From: Nocardia carnea NBRC 14403 | GTDB taxonomy: Bacteria; Actinomycetota; Actinomycetes; Mycobacteriales; Mycobacteriaceae | NCBI RefSeq assembly: GCF_000308515.1 | Contig: NZ_BAFV01000022.1 | Location: forward strand, 186,001-250,000 | Reading direction: 5' to 3' | DNA length: 64,000 nt | Shown here: piece by piece, positions 1 through 10,364 of the stretch | How positions within the stretch are numbered: position 1 is the stretch's first letter | How the letters are laid out: each line of letters starts with the position of its first letter | The notes under the pieces: model-generated | Told to the model about the DNA's origin: nothing | What the model saw: only the letters and a program-made list of their open reading frames with translations | Databases searched by the model: none | Translations under genes and position numbers: made by a program

Positions 1-85
1 GGCCGGCGTCGATCAGTGCACCGGTGGCGGGGCGGCCGATCTTCACCCCGTCGAAGACCGGGCCACGGTCCTGGGCAGTGCTCAT
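1..85 (-). CDS. 5' end of an unidentified protein, cut by the left window edge
   Basis: An ATG at 83-85 opens a minus-strand frame that stays open to the edge. About 28 residues are visible, beginning MSTAQDRGPVFDGVKIGRPA. The start lies 9 bases after the stop of the phosphatase-like lipoprotein gene, so the two are probably co-transcribed. There are too few residues to name a family. The absence of stops and the tight spacing are the only support. Confidence 0.45.
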   Translation of the reverse strand, partial: MSTAQDRGPVFDGVKIGRPATGALIDAG

Positions 86-94
86 CCCGCGAAA

Positions 95-1219
95 CTACAC
101 CGTGAGCAGCGAGTCGCGAAGGTTCGTGAGCGTGCCGGTATCGAGCCCGAGTACGGTCTTCGCGAATTCGTCCCAGCTGCCGTACTTGTTGTGGACTGCG
201 TCGAGTACGGGCTGGATCATGCCGGCGCTCTGTTCCATCAGGGGGCGGATGAGTTCGATATCGACGCCTTTGCCGGAGAGGAACGCGTACGTCTTGTCGT
301 TGTGTTCGCGGTTGTATGTGTTGGAGAGGACGAAGTCCGCGACGATTGTCTCGTCCGGTACGCCGAGTAGCCCGAGCAGCAGGGCGGTCATCATGCCGGT
401 GCGGTCCTTACCCGCGGTGCAGTGATAGATCACGGCCTTGTCGGAGCCGGCGATGAGACGCAATGTTTCCGCGTAGCCGGCCATGGTGCCCGGCTTGCCG
501 AGCTGGTTCACGAAGCTCTCGTCTGCGATACGCATCGCCTTACCGCCACCGAGCGTGGCTTCCATAGCGGCGCCGTCCCCGGTGGTCATCGCCGATTGGA
601 TGGCTTCCGAGAGAGCCTGGGTGTTGTCGTCGAGCAGTGGGATACTCACCAACTCGACCCCCGCCGGCACCTGATCCGCGCCGGATTTCGCGATTTCGTC
701 CTCGCCGCGGAAGTCGACAACTGTGCCCACATTCGCGCCCTCGACGGCGCGGCGGTCGTCCGCGGTGAGGTCGGCGAGGCTGTCCCCGCGGAAGACCCGG
801 CCCCAGGCGACCGACCGTCCGTCGGCGGTTCGGTATCCGCCGATATCCCGGACGTTGTGAGCGCCCTGTAGTGCGAACTGCCGGGTCGAGGCAACGGTTC
901 CGTCGTCGTCCCCGTTACGCGCCTCGAAATACCAGCGCATCACCGGGTCGAGATCGGTGATTTCCGCGGACCGGCCGTCTATATCGGCGACCTCGTCGCC
1001 GGTCGCCGACGGATCGGCGGCCGAGGTCGACGCGAAGATGGTGGCCTTGCCGGCGCCGTTCCAGGTCAAGTCGAAATCACCGGCGCTCGTCGATTCCACG
1101 GTGAGGCCGGTGGGGGCAGATGCGCTGGGCGTGGTGTCACATGCCGTGAGCGTCAATGCGGCGGCAAGCCCGAATGCTGCGGTTGTGGCGGTGAATCCAG
1201 ATTTAATGCGCGGCCTCAC
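95..1219 (-). CDS. Secreted tyrosine-phosphatase-like lipoprotein
   Basis: A 374-aa protein read from a GTG at 1217-1219. I chose this start because it places a lipoprotein signal directly at the N-terminus: basic VRPRIK, a hydrophobic stretch and the lipobox LTAC. The frame is open 84 codons further upstream, but that extension is Arg/Ser-rich and unlike protein. A fibronectin-like segment follows the signal. The C-terminal two thirds match the Y_phosphatase3 family of atypical tyrosine/serine phosphatases: HNVRDIGGY near the front of the domain and the P-loop HCTAGKDRTGM, with catalytic Cys and Arg. The substrate could be a phosphoprotein or phosphoinositide outside the membrane and cannot be read from sequence. 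The next gene starts 10 nt downstream. Confidence 0.85.
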   Translation of the reverse strand: MRPRIKSGFTATTAAFGLAAALTLTACDTTPSASAPTGLTVESTSAGDFDLTWNGAGKATIFASTSAADPSATGDEVADIDGRSAEITDLDPVMRWYFEARNGDDDGTVASTRQFALQGAHNVRDIGGYRTADGRSVAWGRVFRGDSLADLTADDRRAVEGANVGTVVDFRGEDEIAKSGADQVPAGVELVSIPLLDDNTQALSEAIQSAMTTGDGAAMEATLGGGKAMRIADESFVNQLGKPGTMAGYAETLRLIAGSDKAVIYHCTAGKDRTGMMTALLLGLLGVPDETIVADFVLSNTYNREHNDKTYAFLSGKGVDIELIRPLMEQSAGMIQPVLDAVHNKYGSWDEFAKTVLGLDTGTLTNLRDSLLTV

Positions 1220-1355
1220 TTGTCGTGTCGCAACGACCGTAGACACAGTCGTGATTGTGCAGGCAGCCGCTCTCGATGATCGGGATCGGATGGATTCCGC
1301 CGGTGCGCGGTCGATCGGGGCGCCGGGCAGGCCCCGGTCTCGGCGGTAGCCCGAT

Positions 1356-1901
1356 TCAGTCATCCTCGGCAGGAGTGACAACGCTGCGGCTGATTGCCTC
1401 CCAACGGCGCCAGACGAGTTCCGGTGCGACCGGATTCGCGCGGTCGGCGACCGCCGTGAGCAGGCCGACAAGCGCCCAGGACAGGGCGGTGACGGTGAGG
1501 TCGTCGGTGCGGGGCCCGGACTGCTCGTCGAGATGTTCGCGCAGGATGGCGGCCATACTGCTGCGGCATCCGCGCAGGGCTGTCACCGAAGCCTTCGGCC
1601 CGATCAACGGTTCGTAAACCTGCGGATAACGCGCGGCCAGGCCGATCATCACTCGCACCGGCGCCCAGCGGCCGCGGTCGGATGAGCGGGCGATTTCCCG
1701 GCGCAGGTGCTCACCGCAGCTCACCACGAGCAGATCGTCTTTATCCCGGTAGTGGGCGTAGAACGTGGAGCGCCCGATATCCGCCCGCGCGATCACATCG
1801 CTCACGCTGATGCGGTCGTAGGCGCGCTCCATCATCAGCTCGATGAGGGCGCGATGCAGGGTCTCCCGGGTGCGCCGGACCCTGCGGTCAGGGGTGCTCA
1901 T
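1356..1901 (-). CDS. TetR/AcrR family transcriptional regulator
   Basis: A 181-aa protein. The ATG at 1899-1901 is preceded by GAGGAAG at good spacing, so the 20-codon upstream extension is left out. Residues 10-55 form a typical TetR helix-turn-helix: RRTRETLHRALIELM, ISVSDVIARADIGRSTFYAHY and KDDLL. The C-terminal ligand domain (LRREIARSS onward) is helical and diverges as usual. The gene lies between the phosphatase gene (same strand, 136 nt downstream) and a divergent methyltransferase about 100 nt away, so either could be its target. No ligand can be inferred. Confidence 0.9.
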   Translation of the reverse strand: MSTPDRRVRRTRETLHRALIELMMERAYDRISVSDVIARADIGRSTFYAHYRDKDDLLVVSCGEHLRREIARSSDRGRWAPVRVMIGLAARYPQVYEPLIGPKASVTALRGCRSSMAAILREHLDEQSGPRTDDLTVTALSWALVGLLTAVADRANPVAPELVWRRWEAISRSVVTPAEDD

Positions 1902-2003
1902 AGGTCTTCCTCGGTGGACAGTTCCGCCGGATCTGTCCGGAAACGGACGGATCCGGCACATCTGATTCTGGTCGACAGCGGCCGCGCTGGCGACGATCGA
2001 CCC

Positions 2004-2749
2004 ATGACATCAGATCAGCACACCCGCAGCCCGATGTTCGTCGACGCACCCGATACCGGATTGGTCATCGAGGGCATGCGGCGATACAACTTGTTCACCA
2101 CCGTCTGGTTCCTCGGCCGCCATCGCCGGTTGCTCGCCGAACTGGTCCGGGCGAGTGGTGCCCAGCCGGGGGACGATGCCGCCGATATCGGTTGTGGTCC
2201 CGGGAAACTCGTTCGCGCACTGGGAGCGCAGGTCGGGCCGCGCGGCAGTGTCGCCGGCATCGACCCCTCCGCCACCGCCATCGACTACAACCACCGCCGT
2301 GACACCCGCCCGAACCACCGCTACCTAGCGGCTCCGGCCCAGGAGCTGCCACTGCCCGATGCCTCCGTCGACGTCGTGACGTGCACCTTCGTCATGCACC
2401 ACATTCCGGAGGAATATCGGGAGCCGGCGATCGCCGAGATGTGGCGTGTGCTGCGGCCGGGGGCCGGCTGCTGCTTGCCGACGCCCGGCAAACCCCGCGG
2501 GTGCGGTTCCTGTTCGGCTGGTCAACGCGTCGGAACGAGGGCGCCGACCCACTCGCGGAAGTCGATATCCGGCGCTACACCCCAGCCCTGCAGTCGTTGG
2601 GTTTCGCTGGAATCGAGTACCGGGAAAGCCGTTACGTGACAGGGGTGTCGACCGCTTCCAAGCCGTTCAGTTCCCCTCTACCGTCCAGAACAACTCGGGA
2701 AGACAGCCCGCCGAGCTCGGGGTCCCAGCATCGATCGAGCCAAGGTTAG
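2004..2749 (+). pseudogene. Class I SAM-dependent methyltransferase, frameshifted
   Basis: The ATG at 2004 opens a normal small-molecule methyltransferase: motif I DIGCGPGKLVRALG near residues 61-74, an acidic strand end (GIDPSA), FVMHHIPEE and the post-motif VLRPG. At the G5 tract 2459-2463 the frame is lost. Reading on in the second frame gives the expected RLLLADARQTPRVRFLFGW and then a plausible C-terminus ending at 2749. One extra G would restore a continuous protein of about 247 aa. Without it, the native frame runs on as low-complexity residues to 2639. This is either a real inactivating slip in a homopolymer or a sequencing error. Divergent from the TetR gene. Confidence 0.75.
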
Positions 2750-2825
2750 TCCCAAGGGTGGGAAGCCGCCTGGTTGTGTGGAAGATTGTTCGAGTTGATT
2801 ATGCGGGAGGAGATGAGGTGCCGAC

Positions 2826-3167
2826 GTGGTGAACACATGGGGTCGAGCCCATATGCTGCACCCGGATACGGCGGCGGCGCTGGAATCCGGTCGGGCATTC
2901 GTCCATGCTGCCCACGATATGTTCGAGGCAATCGACAAGATCCGTGCTCGGCGTCCGTCCCCCAGCTCTCGCGTTATCCCCGAAGTCGACGGGATGGGGC
3001 GTCTGACCGACCTGTACATCGCGCCGGGTACTATCGCTGCCTTCGACAGGGCGGAATTGGTTGCCGATATCATGGCTGGTATCCATGACAGTACGGTTGA
3101 TGCACTTCGGCAGCATCGATCGACCGTGGAGGATGCCCACTGGCCGATGCCTAGACGGCATGAGTGA
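2826..3167 (+). CDS. YbaB/EbfC-like small protein of a type VII effector locus
   Basis: A 113-aa protein starting at GTG 2826, or at the next codon, GTG 2829. GGGAGGAG lies about a dozen bases upstream. The region GRLTDLYIAPGTIAAFDRAE, followed by a helix with VADIMAGIHDSTVDALR, has the pattern of the YbaB/EbfC nucleoid-associated fold: two strands, then a long helix. In Nocardia and mycobacteria such genes commonly precede WXG100 and large effector genes, as here, and a second example lies at 45758. Whether it binds DNA or acts as a partner of the secreted proteins is not shown by sequence. Confidence 0.65.
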   Translation: MVNTWGRAHMLHPDTAAALESGRAFVHAAHDMFEAIDKIRARRPSPSSRVIPEVDGMGRLTDLYIAPGTIAAFDRAELVADIMAGIHDSTVDALRQHRSTVEDAHWPMPRRHE

Positions 3168-3203
3168 TGTTGCTTCCCTGCGTTTTCGATGGGTGAGGTC
3201 CTG

Positions 3204-3542
3204 GTGAATAGGCACAACTCGGACTTCGAGGCGGAATCGGCGGTATCCAGTGCAACTTCGGGGTATGAGGTGTTCAACCCCGACTATTCCGTGGGGGTAG
3301 CGTGCGATCGTCACGGAATGATCATCGGTATACATCTCGGTGACGAGGTGTGGGAGAACACCGATGCGTGGCTGTCGAATGAAATTCTCAGAGTCGCAAA
3401 GTTGGCACGGATGAAGTCGCAGGTCGGCCGTCGTGCCGAGCTGGTAGCCACCAATAAAGGGGCCCATCTTGCGAGCAGGCTGGGGCTTCCGAGGGGGGCC
3501 GACTACAAACTGGCCGAAAGGGCTGAGTTCGGGGACGCTTGA
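3204..3542 (+). CDS. Small protein of the first effector locus, family uncertain
   Basis: 112 aa from GTG 3204, preceded at five bases by GGTGAGG. An ATG at 3189 would add five residues. The middle (VGVACDRHGMIIGIHLGD, then EVWENTDAWLSNEILRVAKLAR) is a beta hairpin followed by a long helix, again YbaB-like in outline. It resembles small DUF2694-type proteins of mycobacterial ESX loci, but I cannot confirm the family. It sits between the YbaB-like gene and the WXG-like gene with short gaps. A chaperone or partner role for the large effector is an inference from position. Confidence 0.6.
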   Translation: MNRHNSDFEAESAVSSATSGYEVFNPDYSVGVACDRHGMIIGIHLGDEVWENTDAWLSNEILRVAKLARMKSQVGRRAELVATNKGAHLASRLGLPRGADYKLAERAEFGDA

Positions 3543-3605
3543 AACTCCCAGGGGTGGGGATGGCCGATAATGATTCAAACTGTCGGAAACGGAGGGTCTC
3601 CAGCT

Positions 3606-3923
3606 ATGGTCAGGGACTTTGCGCAGGAGCCGGATGCATGGCGTAGGACGGGAAACACGGAGCGTGCAGCCGGGGATGTCGATCACCAGCGTGCGGTGGG
3701 GGATCCGGAGTGGGAGGGCAGCCTGGAGTATCAGCACGGCAAGGCGGCCAATGCGTTCAACACCTGGGCTCGCGAACACGCTCGTGGACGCGAAGCGGCA
3801 TTCACCAACGGGGGAAACATCAGGCAGGGGATCGGTGATACATCCACCGGCGGTGGAAATACGTTCGAGACGACGGATCTGGAAGGCGACGGCCGGGTTC
3901 GGAGCATCTCGTCCGACGAGTGA
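3606..3923 (+). CDS. Short WXG100-like protein of the first effector locus
   Basis: About 105 aa from ATG 3606 (GGAGG ten bases upstream). ATG 3570 would add 12 residues and is a possible alternative. It has a helix, then DPEWEGSLEYQHGK with WEG in the place of the WxG turn, then a second helix (AFNTWAREHARGREAAF) and a Gly/Thr-rich tail. This helical hairpin of about 100 residues fits the WXG100/Esp class of type VII substrates, though the match is loose. It lies directly before the 778-aa effector-like gene, as WXG100 partners usually do. Confidence 0.55.
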   Translation: MVRDFAQEPDAWRRTGNTERAAGDVDHQRAVGDPEWEGSLEYQHGKAANAFNTWAREHARGREAAFTNGGNIRQGIGDTSTGGGNTFETTDLEGDGRVRSISSDE

Positions 3924-4014
3924 CGTGTAGGTATGGCCCCGTGAACGTTCTCGGAACAAGGATGTGTAGGTCGCGATTGTTCGCGGTTTTATCAGGCGAG
4001 GGGTTGACCGGCTG

Positions 4015-6351
<2,337 letters not shown>

Positions 6352-6352
6352 G

Positions 6353-6389
6353 CGGTTGCCGGTCGCTGGGGGTGCGGACACGGCAACCG
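6353..6389 (+). terminator. Candidate hairpin terminator after the effector gene
   Basis: The stop of the 778-aa gene is followed at once by CGGTTGCCG (6353-6361) and its exact reverse complement CGGCAACCG (6381-6389) with a 19-nt loop. No U tract follows, as is common in high-GC actinobacteria. It would separate the effector locus from the DUF4178 operon. Confidence 0.5.
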
Positions 6390-6444
6390 GCGTGCGGGGA
6401 GTGGGAATGCTACTCTCCGCTGAGATCGCCGGAGGGAGGCAGCC

Positions 6445-7050
6445 ATCACCGCACTGTGGATCGTCGTGTTGATCGTGGTACTCGTCTTGGCGGGCATCGT
6501 GGCGTACCTGCTGGTACAGCGCCGGAGCACGCCAGTCGCGCCGTCCGGGCCGGTCGACCCGTTCGCCGACAAGGACTCCGATGCCCTGCGCGGTGATCCG
6601 CGGGCGCTGAAGGCCGGCGATATCGCCGATATCTTCGGCGAAACCTACACCGTGCGGGGCTCGTTGCGGCTGACGGAGGGCGGCTACCAGTGGAGTGAGC
6701 ATCTGCTGGACAACGCCAAGGGCATCCGCAAATGGCTGTCGGTCGAGGAGGATCCCGAGCTCGAGCTGGTGCTGTGGACGGAGACGCCGGGTATTCCGGC
6801 GCCCGGCGGTGACGAGCTCGAACACGCGGGAAAACGGTTCCGGCTGGAGGAGTCGGGTACCGCCCGCTACGTCGGGGAGGCGACCACCGGGTTGACCCCC
6901 TCCGGGACGGTTGCCTATTACGACTATCTCGCCGAGGACGGAACTCGCCTGTCGTTCGAGGATTTCGGGGATTCGGGGAAGAAGGAAGCGGCAATCGGGC
7001 AGGTCCTGTACCGCAGTGCGATTATGATTTATCCGCAGTCGCCGTCTTGA
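6445..7050 (+). CDS. DUF4178 family membrane-anchored protein
   Basis: About 200 aa. An N-terminal transmembrane segment (WIVVLIVVLVLAGIVAYLLV) is followed by a soluble DUF4178-type domain: GDIADIFGETYTVRGSLRL, YQWSEHLLD, LSVEEDPELELVLW and a C-terminal SGTVAYYDY. Start problem: GGAGGGAGG (6431-6439) is spaced ideally from codon 6445, which is ATC. The first standard start, GTG 6466, lies inside the membrane segment and 26 bases from that ribosome site. I give 6445 as the likely true start, either a non-standard initiation or a base error. First gene of a four-gene series with DUF4247, DUF350 and a spermidine-synthase-like gene. Confidence 0.75.
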   Translation: MTALWIVVLIVVLVLAGIVAYLLVQRRSTPVAPSGPVDPFADKDSDALRGDPRALKAGDIADIFGETYTVRGSLRLTEGGYQWSEHLLDNAKGIRKWLSVEEDPELELVLWTETPGIPAPGGDELEHAGKRFRLEESGTARYVGEATTGLTPSGTVAYYDYLAEDGTRLSFEDFGDSGKKEAAIGQVLYRSAIMIYPQSPS

Positions 7051-7099
7051 GTAGCTGTATTACCGGACGGGCTGGGTACCAGACGGGGGAAGGTTTTCT

Positions 7100-7525
7100 G
7101 TGAGTCGTAAATCCTGGGTGATCGCTGCTTTCTGCGCGATCCTCGCCTGTGTGCTGTCCGGATGTGGGTCCGATGACGACGACGGTGACGGGGCGCGCTC
7201 CTACATCACGTCCCACTACACCCGTGCCACGAATCTCGACGAGAAGAACAACGGCCGGGCGTATACCGCGAACAAGCAGCCGGGTGCGGTCGCCGACGAG
7301 ATCACCAAGGCAGCGCGACCGCTGGACCGGCGTTCGAGTGGACCGACGACCTTCCTGCAGTACCGCGACGACATCATCGCGGTATCGCCGAACGGTTCCG
7401 GAACGAAGATTCTGGTCGACGACTACCGCAACGGTTACCGGCGCCATCACGCCTTTGTCAGTGTCTTCGGCTGGCCCAGCGATAACAGCGGCTTCCGCGG
7501 TGGCGGTTCCGGCGACGGAAAATAG
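7100..7525 (+). CDS. DUF4247 family lipoprotein
   Basis: 141 aa from GTG 7100. The signal sequence ends in the lipobox LSGC at about residues 19-22, so the mature protein is predicted to be lipid-anchored outside the membrane. The acidic linker DDDDGDG and the body (YITSHY near 35, TTFLQYRDDIIAVSP, KILVDDYRNGYRRHH) match the DUF4247 family. The C-terminus is Gly/Ser-rich. The function of the family is unknown to me. It sits between DUF4178 and DUF350 on the same strand, an arrangement that recurs in actinobacteria. Confidence 0.8.
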   Translation: MSRKSWVIAAFCAILACVLSGCGSDDDDGDGARSYITSHYTRATNLDEKNNGRAYTANKQPGAVADEITKAARPLDRRSSGPTTFLQYRDDIIAVSPNGSGTKILVDDYRNGYRRHHAFVSVFGWPSDNSGFRGGGSGDGK

Positions 7526-7566
7526 GCTCCGCCGCGTGTTCTATCGACCCCTTCCAGGAGGAAACA

Positions 7567-7992
7567 ATGCTCCAAGACCTGCCCGCGGACGCCGGTGCCG
7601 CGGCCGCCTACTCCGGCCTCGGCATCGTGCTGATGGTGCTCGGGTTCGTCCTGGTGGATGTGCTCACACCCGGTAACCTGCGCCACCAGATCTGGGTGGA
7701 ACGCAACCGCAACGCCGCCCTGCTGGTCGCCGCGAATATGCTCGGTGTCGGCATCATCGTCGCTTCCGCGATCTGGACCTCCGGCGGTGCGATCGGACAG
7801 GCGCTGATCTCGAGCGCGGTCTACGGGATCATCGGCCTGGTCGCCATGGGCTTGGCGTTCCTGATCCTGGACTTCGCCACACCGGGTGAATTCCGGGGTG
7901 TGGTGAACGAACACGAGGTGCATCCCGGGGTGTGGGTGAGTGCCGCTGTGCATATCGCGGTCGCGGCCGTGGTCGCCTCCGCGCTCACGTAA
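7567..7992 (+). CDS. DUF350 family integral membrane protein
   Basis: 141 aa with a strong ribosome site (CAGGAGG) just upstream. Four hydrophobic segments are visible (about residues 14-35, 48-66, 75-98 and 115-140), separated by LTPGNLRHQIWVERNRNAA and DFATPGEFRG. The doubled TPG sequence context reflects the internal repeat typical of DUF350. The stop is 2 nt before the GTG of the spermidine-synthase-like gene, so translation of the two is probably coupled. Confidence 0.85.
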   Translation: MLQDLPADAGAAAAYSGLGIVLMVLGFVLVDVLTPGNLRHQIWVERNRNAALLVAANMLGVGIIVASAIWTSGGAIGQALISSAVYGIIGLVAMGLAFLILDFATPGEFRGVVNEHEVHPGVWVSAAVHIAVAAVVASALT

Positions 7993-7994
7993 AG

Positions 7995-9605
7995 GTGTCG
8001 GCGAGCACTCTGACAGCCGAACAGCCGCCGGGGGAGCCCGGCGGCGCGGCAGCCGACTCCGCGGTACAGCAGCCGGAAGTTCCCGGGCGGTTCCCCAGGA
8101 TCGCTCTGCTCATCACCGTTTTCATCTGCGCGGCCTGTGGTCTGGTGTACGAACTTTCCCTGGTCACGCTGGGCAGTTATCTGATCGGTGATACCGCCAC
8201 CCAGGCCTCGATCACGCTCAGCGTGATGGTGTGTGCGATGGGGATCGGTGCACTGGCCGCGAAACCGTTGCGGCATCTGGCGGCGCCGGCGTTCCTGGCG
8301 GTCGAGATCGCGCTGGCGCTGATCGGCGGATTGTCGGTGCTGGGCCTGTACGCCGCCTACGCCTGGCTCAACCTGTATACCGCGGCGCTGGTGCTGGCCT
8401 CGTGCGTGATCGGTGCCCTGGTGGGTGCCGAGATCCCGTTGCTGATGGAGCTGCTGCAACGCATCCGTAAACAGGAAGCGGGCAGCGCGGTCGCCGATCT
8501 GTTTGCGGCCGACTATGTGGGCGCGCTGCTGGGTGGCCTGGCGTTCCCGTTTCTGCTGCTGCCGGTGTTCGGGCAGATCCGCGGCAGTCTCATCGTGGGA
8601 GTGGTGAACGCGCTGGCCGGGCTGGCGCTGGTGTTCATCTGGTTCCGCGCGGACCTATCGCATCTGGTCAAAGCAACCTTCGGCATGGTCACGCTGCTCG
8701 TCGCGGGCGTCCTGATCGGTAGCTATGTCTACGCCGACCGGTTCGAGGCCACCGCCCAGCAGGCATTGTTCGCGGCACCGATCGTCTGGCAGCACCAGAC
8801 CGAATACCAGAAGATCGTGCTCACCGAATCGGCCTCACCGTTCGGCACCCGCGACACCCGGTTGTTCCTCAACGGCGACCTGCAGTTCTCCTCGGTCGAC
8901 GAGTACCGCTACCACGAGGCGATGGTGCATCCCGCGCTCGCCGGGAACCGGGAGAACGTCCTGGTCATCGGCGGTGGTGACGGGCTGGCCCTGCGCGAAA
9001 TCCTGAAGTACCCGGACGTCCGCACCGTGACCCTGGTCGAACTCGACCCGGTCATGATCGACCTCGCCCGCACCGACCCCCGGCTCACCGAACTCAACCG
9101 GAACTCCTTCGCCGACCCCCGCGTCCGGACCGTCACCGCGGACGCGTTCACCTGGTTGCGTACCGCCCATGAGGAATACGACGCGGTGATCGTCGACCTG
9201 CCCGACCCGGATCAGACCTCCGTCGCGAAGCTCTACTCCACCGAGTTCTACGCCATGGCCGCCCAGGTGCTGGCCCCGGAAGCCACCATGGTGGTGCAGG
9301 CGGGTTCACCGTTCTTCGCTCCGCACTCCTACTGGTGTATCGCGGCGACCGTGCGCACTTCAGGGCTGACCGTGCTGCCTTACCACGTGGATGTGCCGAG
9401 CTTCGGCGATTGGGGATTCCTGCTCGCCACGCGCGAACCGAACCCCGAACTGCATCTCGACTCGCCAGAACCCCTGCGGTCGATCGACGGGACAAGCCTG
9501 CAAGCGGCGACGGTATTCGCGCCGGATCGCCGGGATACCGGCGAACAACCCTCAACGTTGATGCATCCGGTGATCCTGGATCTCGCGCGCAAGGAATGGG
9601 TTTAG
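7995..9605 (+). CDS. Membrane-anchored polyamine aminopropyltransferase-like protein (spermidine synthase family)
   Basis: 536 aa from GTG 7995. The N-terminal half carries about seven transmembrane helices (first near FPRIALLITVFICAACGLVYEL). The C-terminal half is a spermidine-synthase fold: YQKIVLTE, LFLNGDLQFSSVDEYRYHE, the SAM-binding VLVIGGGDG near residue 325, LVELDPVMIDLAR, and the catalytic-type VIVDLPDPD. Classical enzymes transfer aminopropyl groups from decarboxylated SAM, but membrane-fused versions in actinobacteria have no established substrate. The conserved neighbourhood with DUF350 suggests a shared envelope function, which is inference. Confidence 0.85.
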   Translation: MSASTLTAEQPPGEPGGAAADSAVQQPEVPGRFPRIALLITVFICAACGLVYELSLVTLGSYLIGDTATQASITLSVMVCAMGIGALAAKPLRHLAAPAFLAVEIALALIGGLSVLGLYAAYAWLNLYTAALVLASCVIGALVGAEIPLLMELLQRIRKQEAGSAVADLFAADYVGALLGGLAFPFLLLPVFGQIRGSLIVGVVNALAGLALVFIWFRADLSHLVKATFGMVTLLVAGVLIGSYVYADRFEATAQQALFAAPIVWQHQTEYQKIVLTESASPFGTRDTRLFLNGDLQFSSVDEYRYHEAMVHPALAGNRENVLVIGGGDGLALREILKYPDVRTVTLVELDPVMIDLARTDPRLTELNRNSFADPRVRTVTADAFTWLRTAHEEYDAVIVDLPDPDQTSVAKLYSTEFYAMAAQVLAPEATMVVQAGSPFFAPHSYWCIAATVRTSGLTVLPYHVDVPSFGDWGFLLATREPNPELHLDSPEPLRSIDGTSLQAATVFAPDRRDTGEQPSTLMHPVILDLARKEWV

Positions 9606-9635
9606 GGCCGGAAGATCAGCGGCCGCGCGGCCCCG

Positions 9636-10363
9636 TCAGCGCCGCGCGCGCTCGCGGAACCAGAGATTTGCCGCCCACTTCTCACCCTGCTCGACTGGCA
9701 TGCCGCCGTGCAAACTGCGCTCATGAACTCGATTCGTGCCGGTGTGGCAGTTGTGGAAGAGCACCATCCTGCCGGGAACTGCCCGGACCTCGATACCCAG
9801 CTCGGGGAAGCTCGTGGATCCGCCGGACGCGACCTCGTTCAGGTAGAGAAGGGCGGTAACCAGGCGCTGGCCCCCGCGGGCGAGACAGCGCTCGGCTTTG
9901 CGCGAGCCTGCGCGCCAGGCATCGTAGTGGGGGCGGTACTGCTGACCGGGCCCGTAGTGTAAAACCTGGAACGATTCGGCGTTGGACAAGGGAATTGCGA
10001 CGATATCGCTGATCCGCGTGGCAAGCTGTAACGTCAGCTCGTTGTGGTCGTGGGGTATCCAGCAATTGCTGCCCGAACGGCCGGCGCTGACATAGCCACC
10101 GCATCTCCGCTGACCTCAGCGCGTTTCAGGATCTCGCGGCCCCGCTCGGTGAGCGTCGCCATCTCGTCCGGGGTCGCGATGCCGTCGAAAATCCATATGT
10201 CGGGGTCGGAGTGGAGCGATTTGCCCTCAGCGTAATTGCGACGAAGGTCTGTCAGGTCCTGGTTTCCGGGCGCGTCGGCCCCAGCCGCGTTCTGCTGAGC
10301 CGAATTTTCTGCCGGGCCCGAGGCCTGGAATTTTGCGACGGGTGTGTGCGTATTATCGTCCAC
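9636..10363 (-). pseudogene. 2OG-Fe(II) oxygenase, prolyl 4-hydroxylase type, frameshifted
   Basis: The GTG at 10361-10363 begins a frame carrying IWIFDGIATPDEMATLTERG and ending at a TGA at 10034. The rest of the enzyme is in another frame: LTLQLATRISDIVAIPLSNA, then the iron ligands HYD in YRPHYDAW, LLYLNEVASGGSTSFPELG and HNCHTG, with the C-terminal His-x-Lys region HGGMPVEQGEKW. The switch falls near 10043-10048 and one added base would repair it. The full protein would be about 240 aa. The GTG lies one base after the stop of the flavin monooxygenase gene, so the two formed a coupled oxygenase operon. Either inactivated or a sequencing error. Confidence 0.75.
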
Positions 10364-10364
10364 T

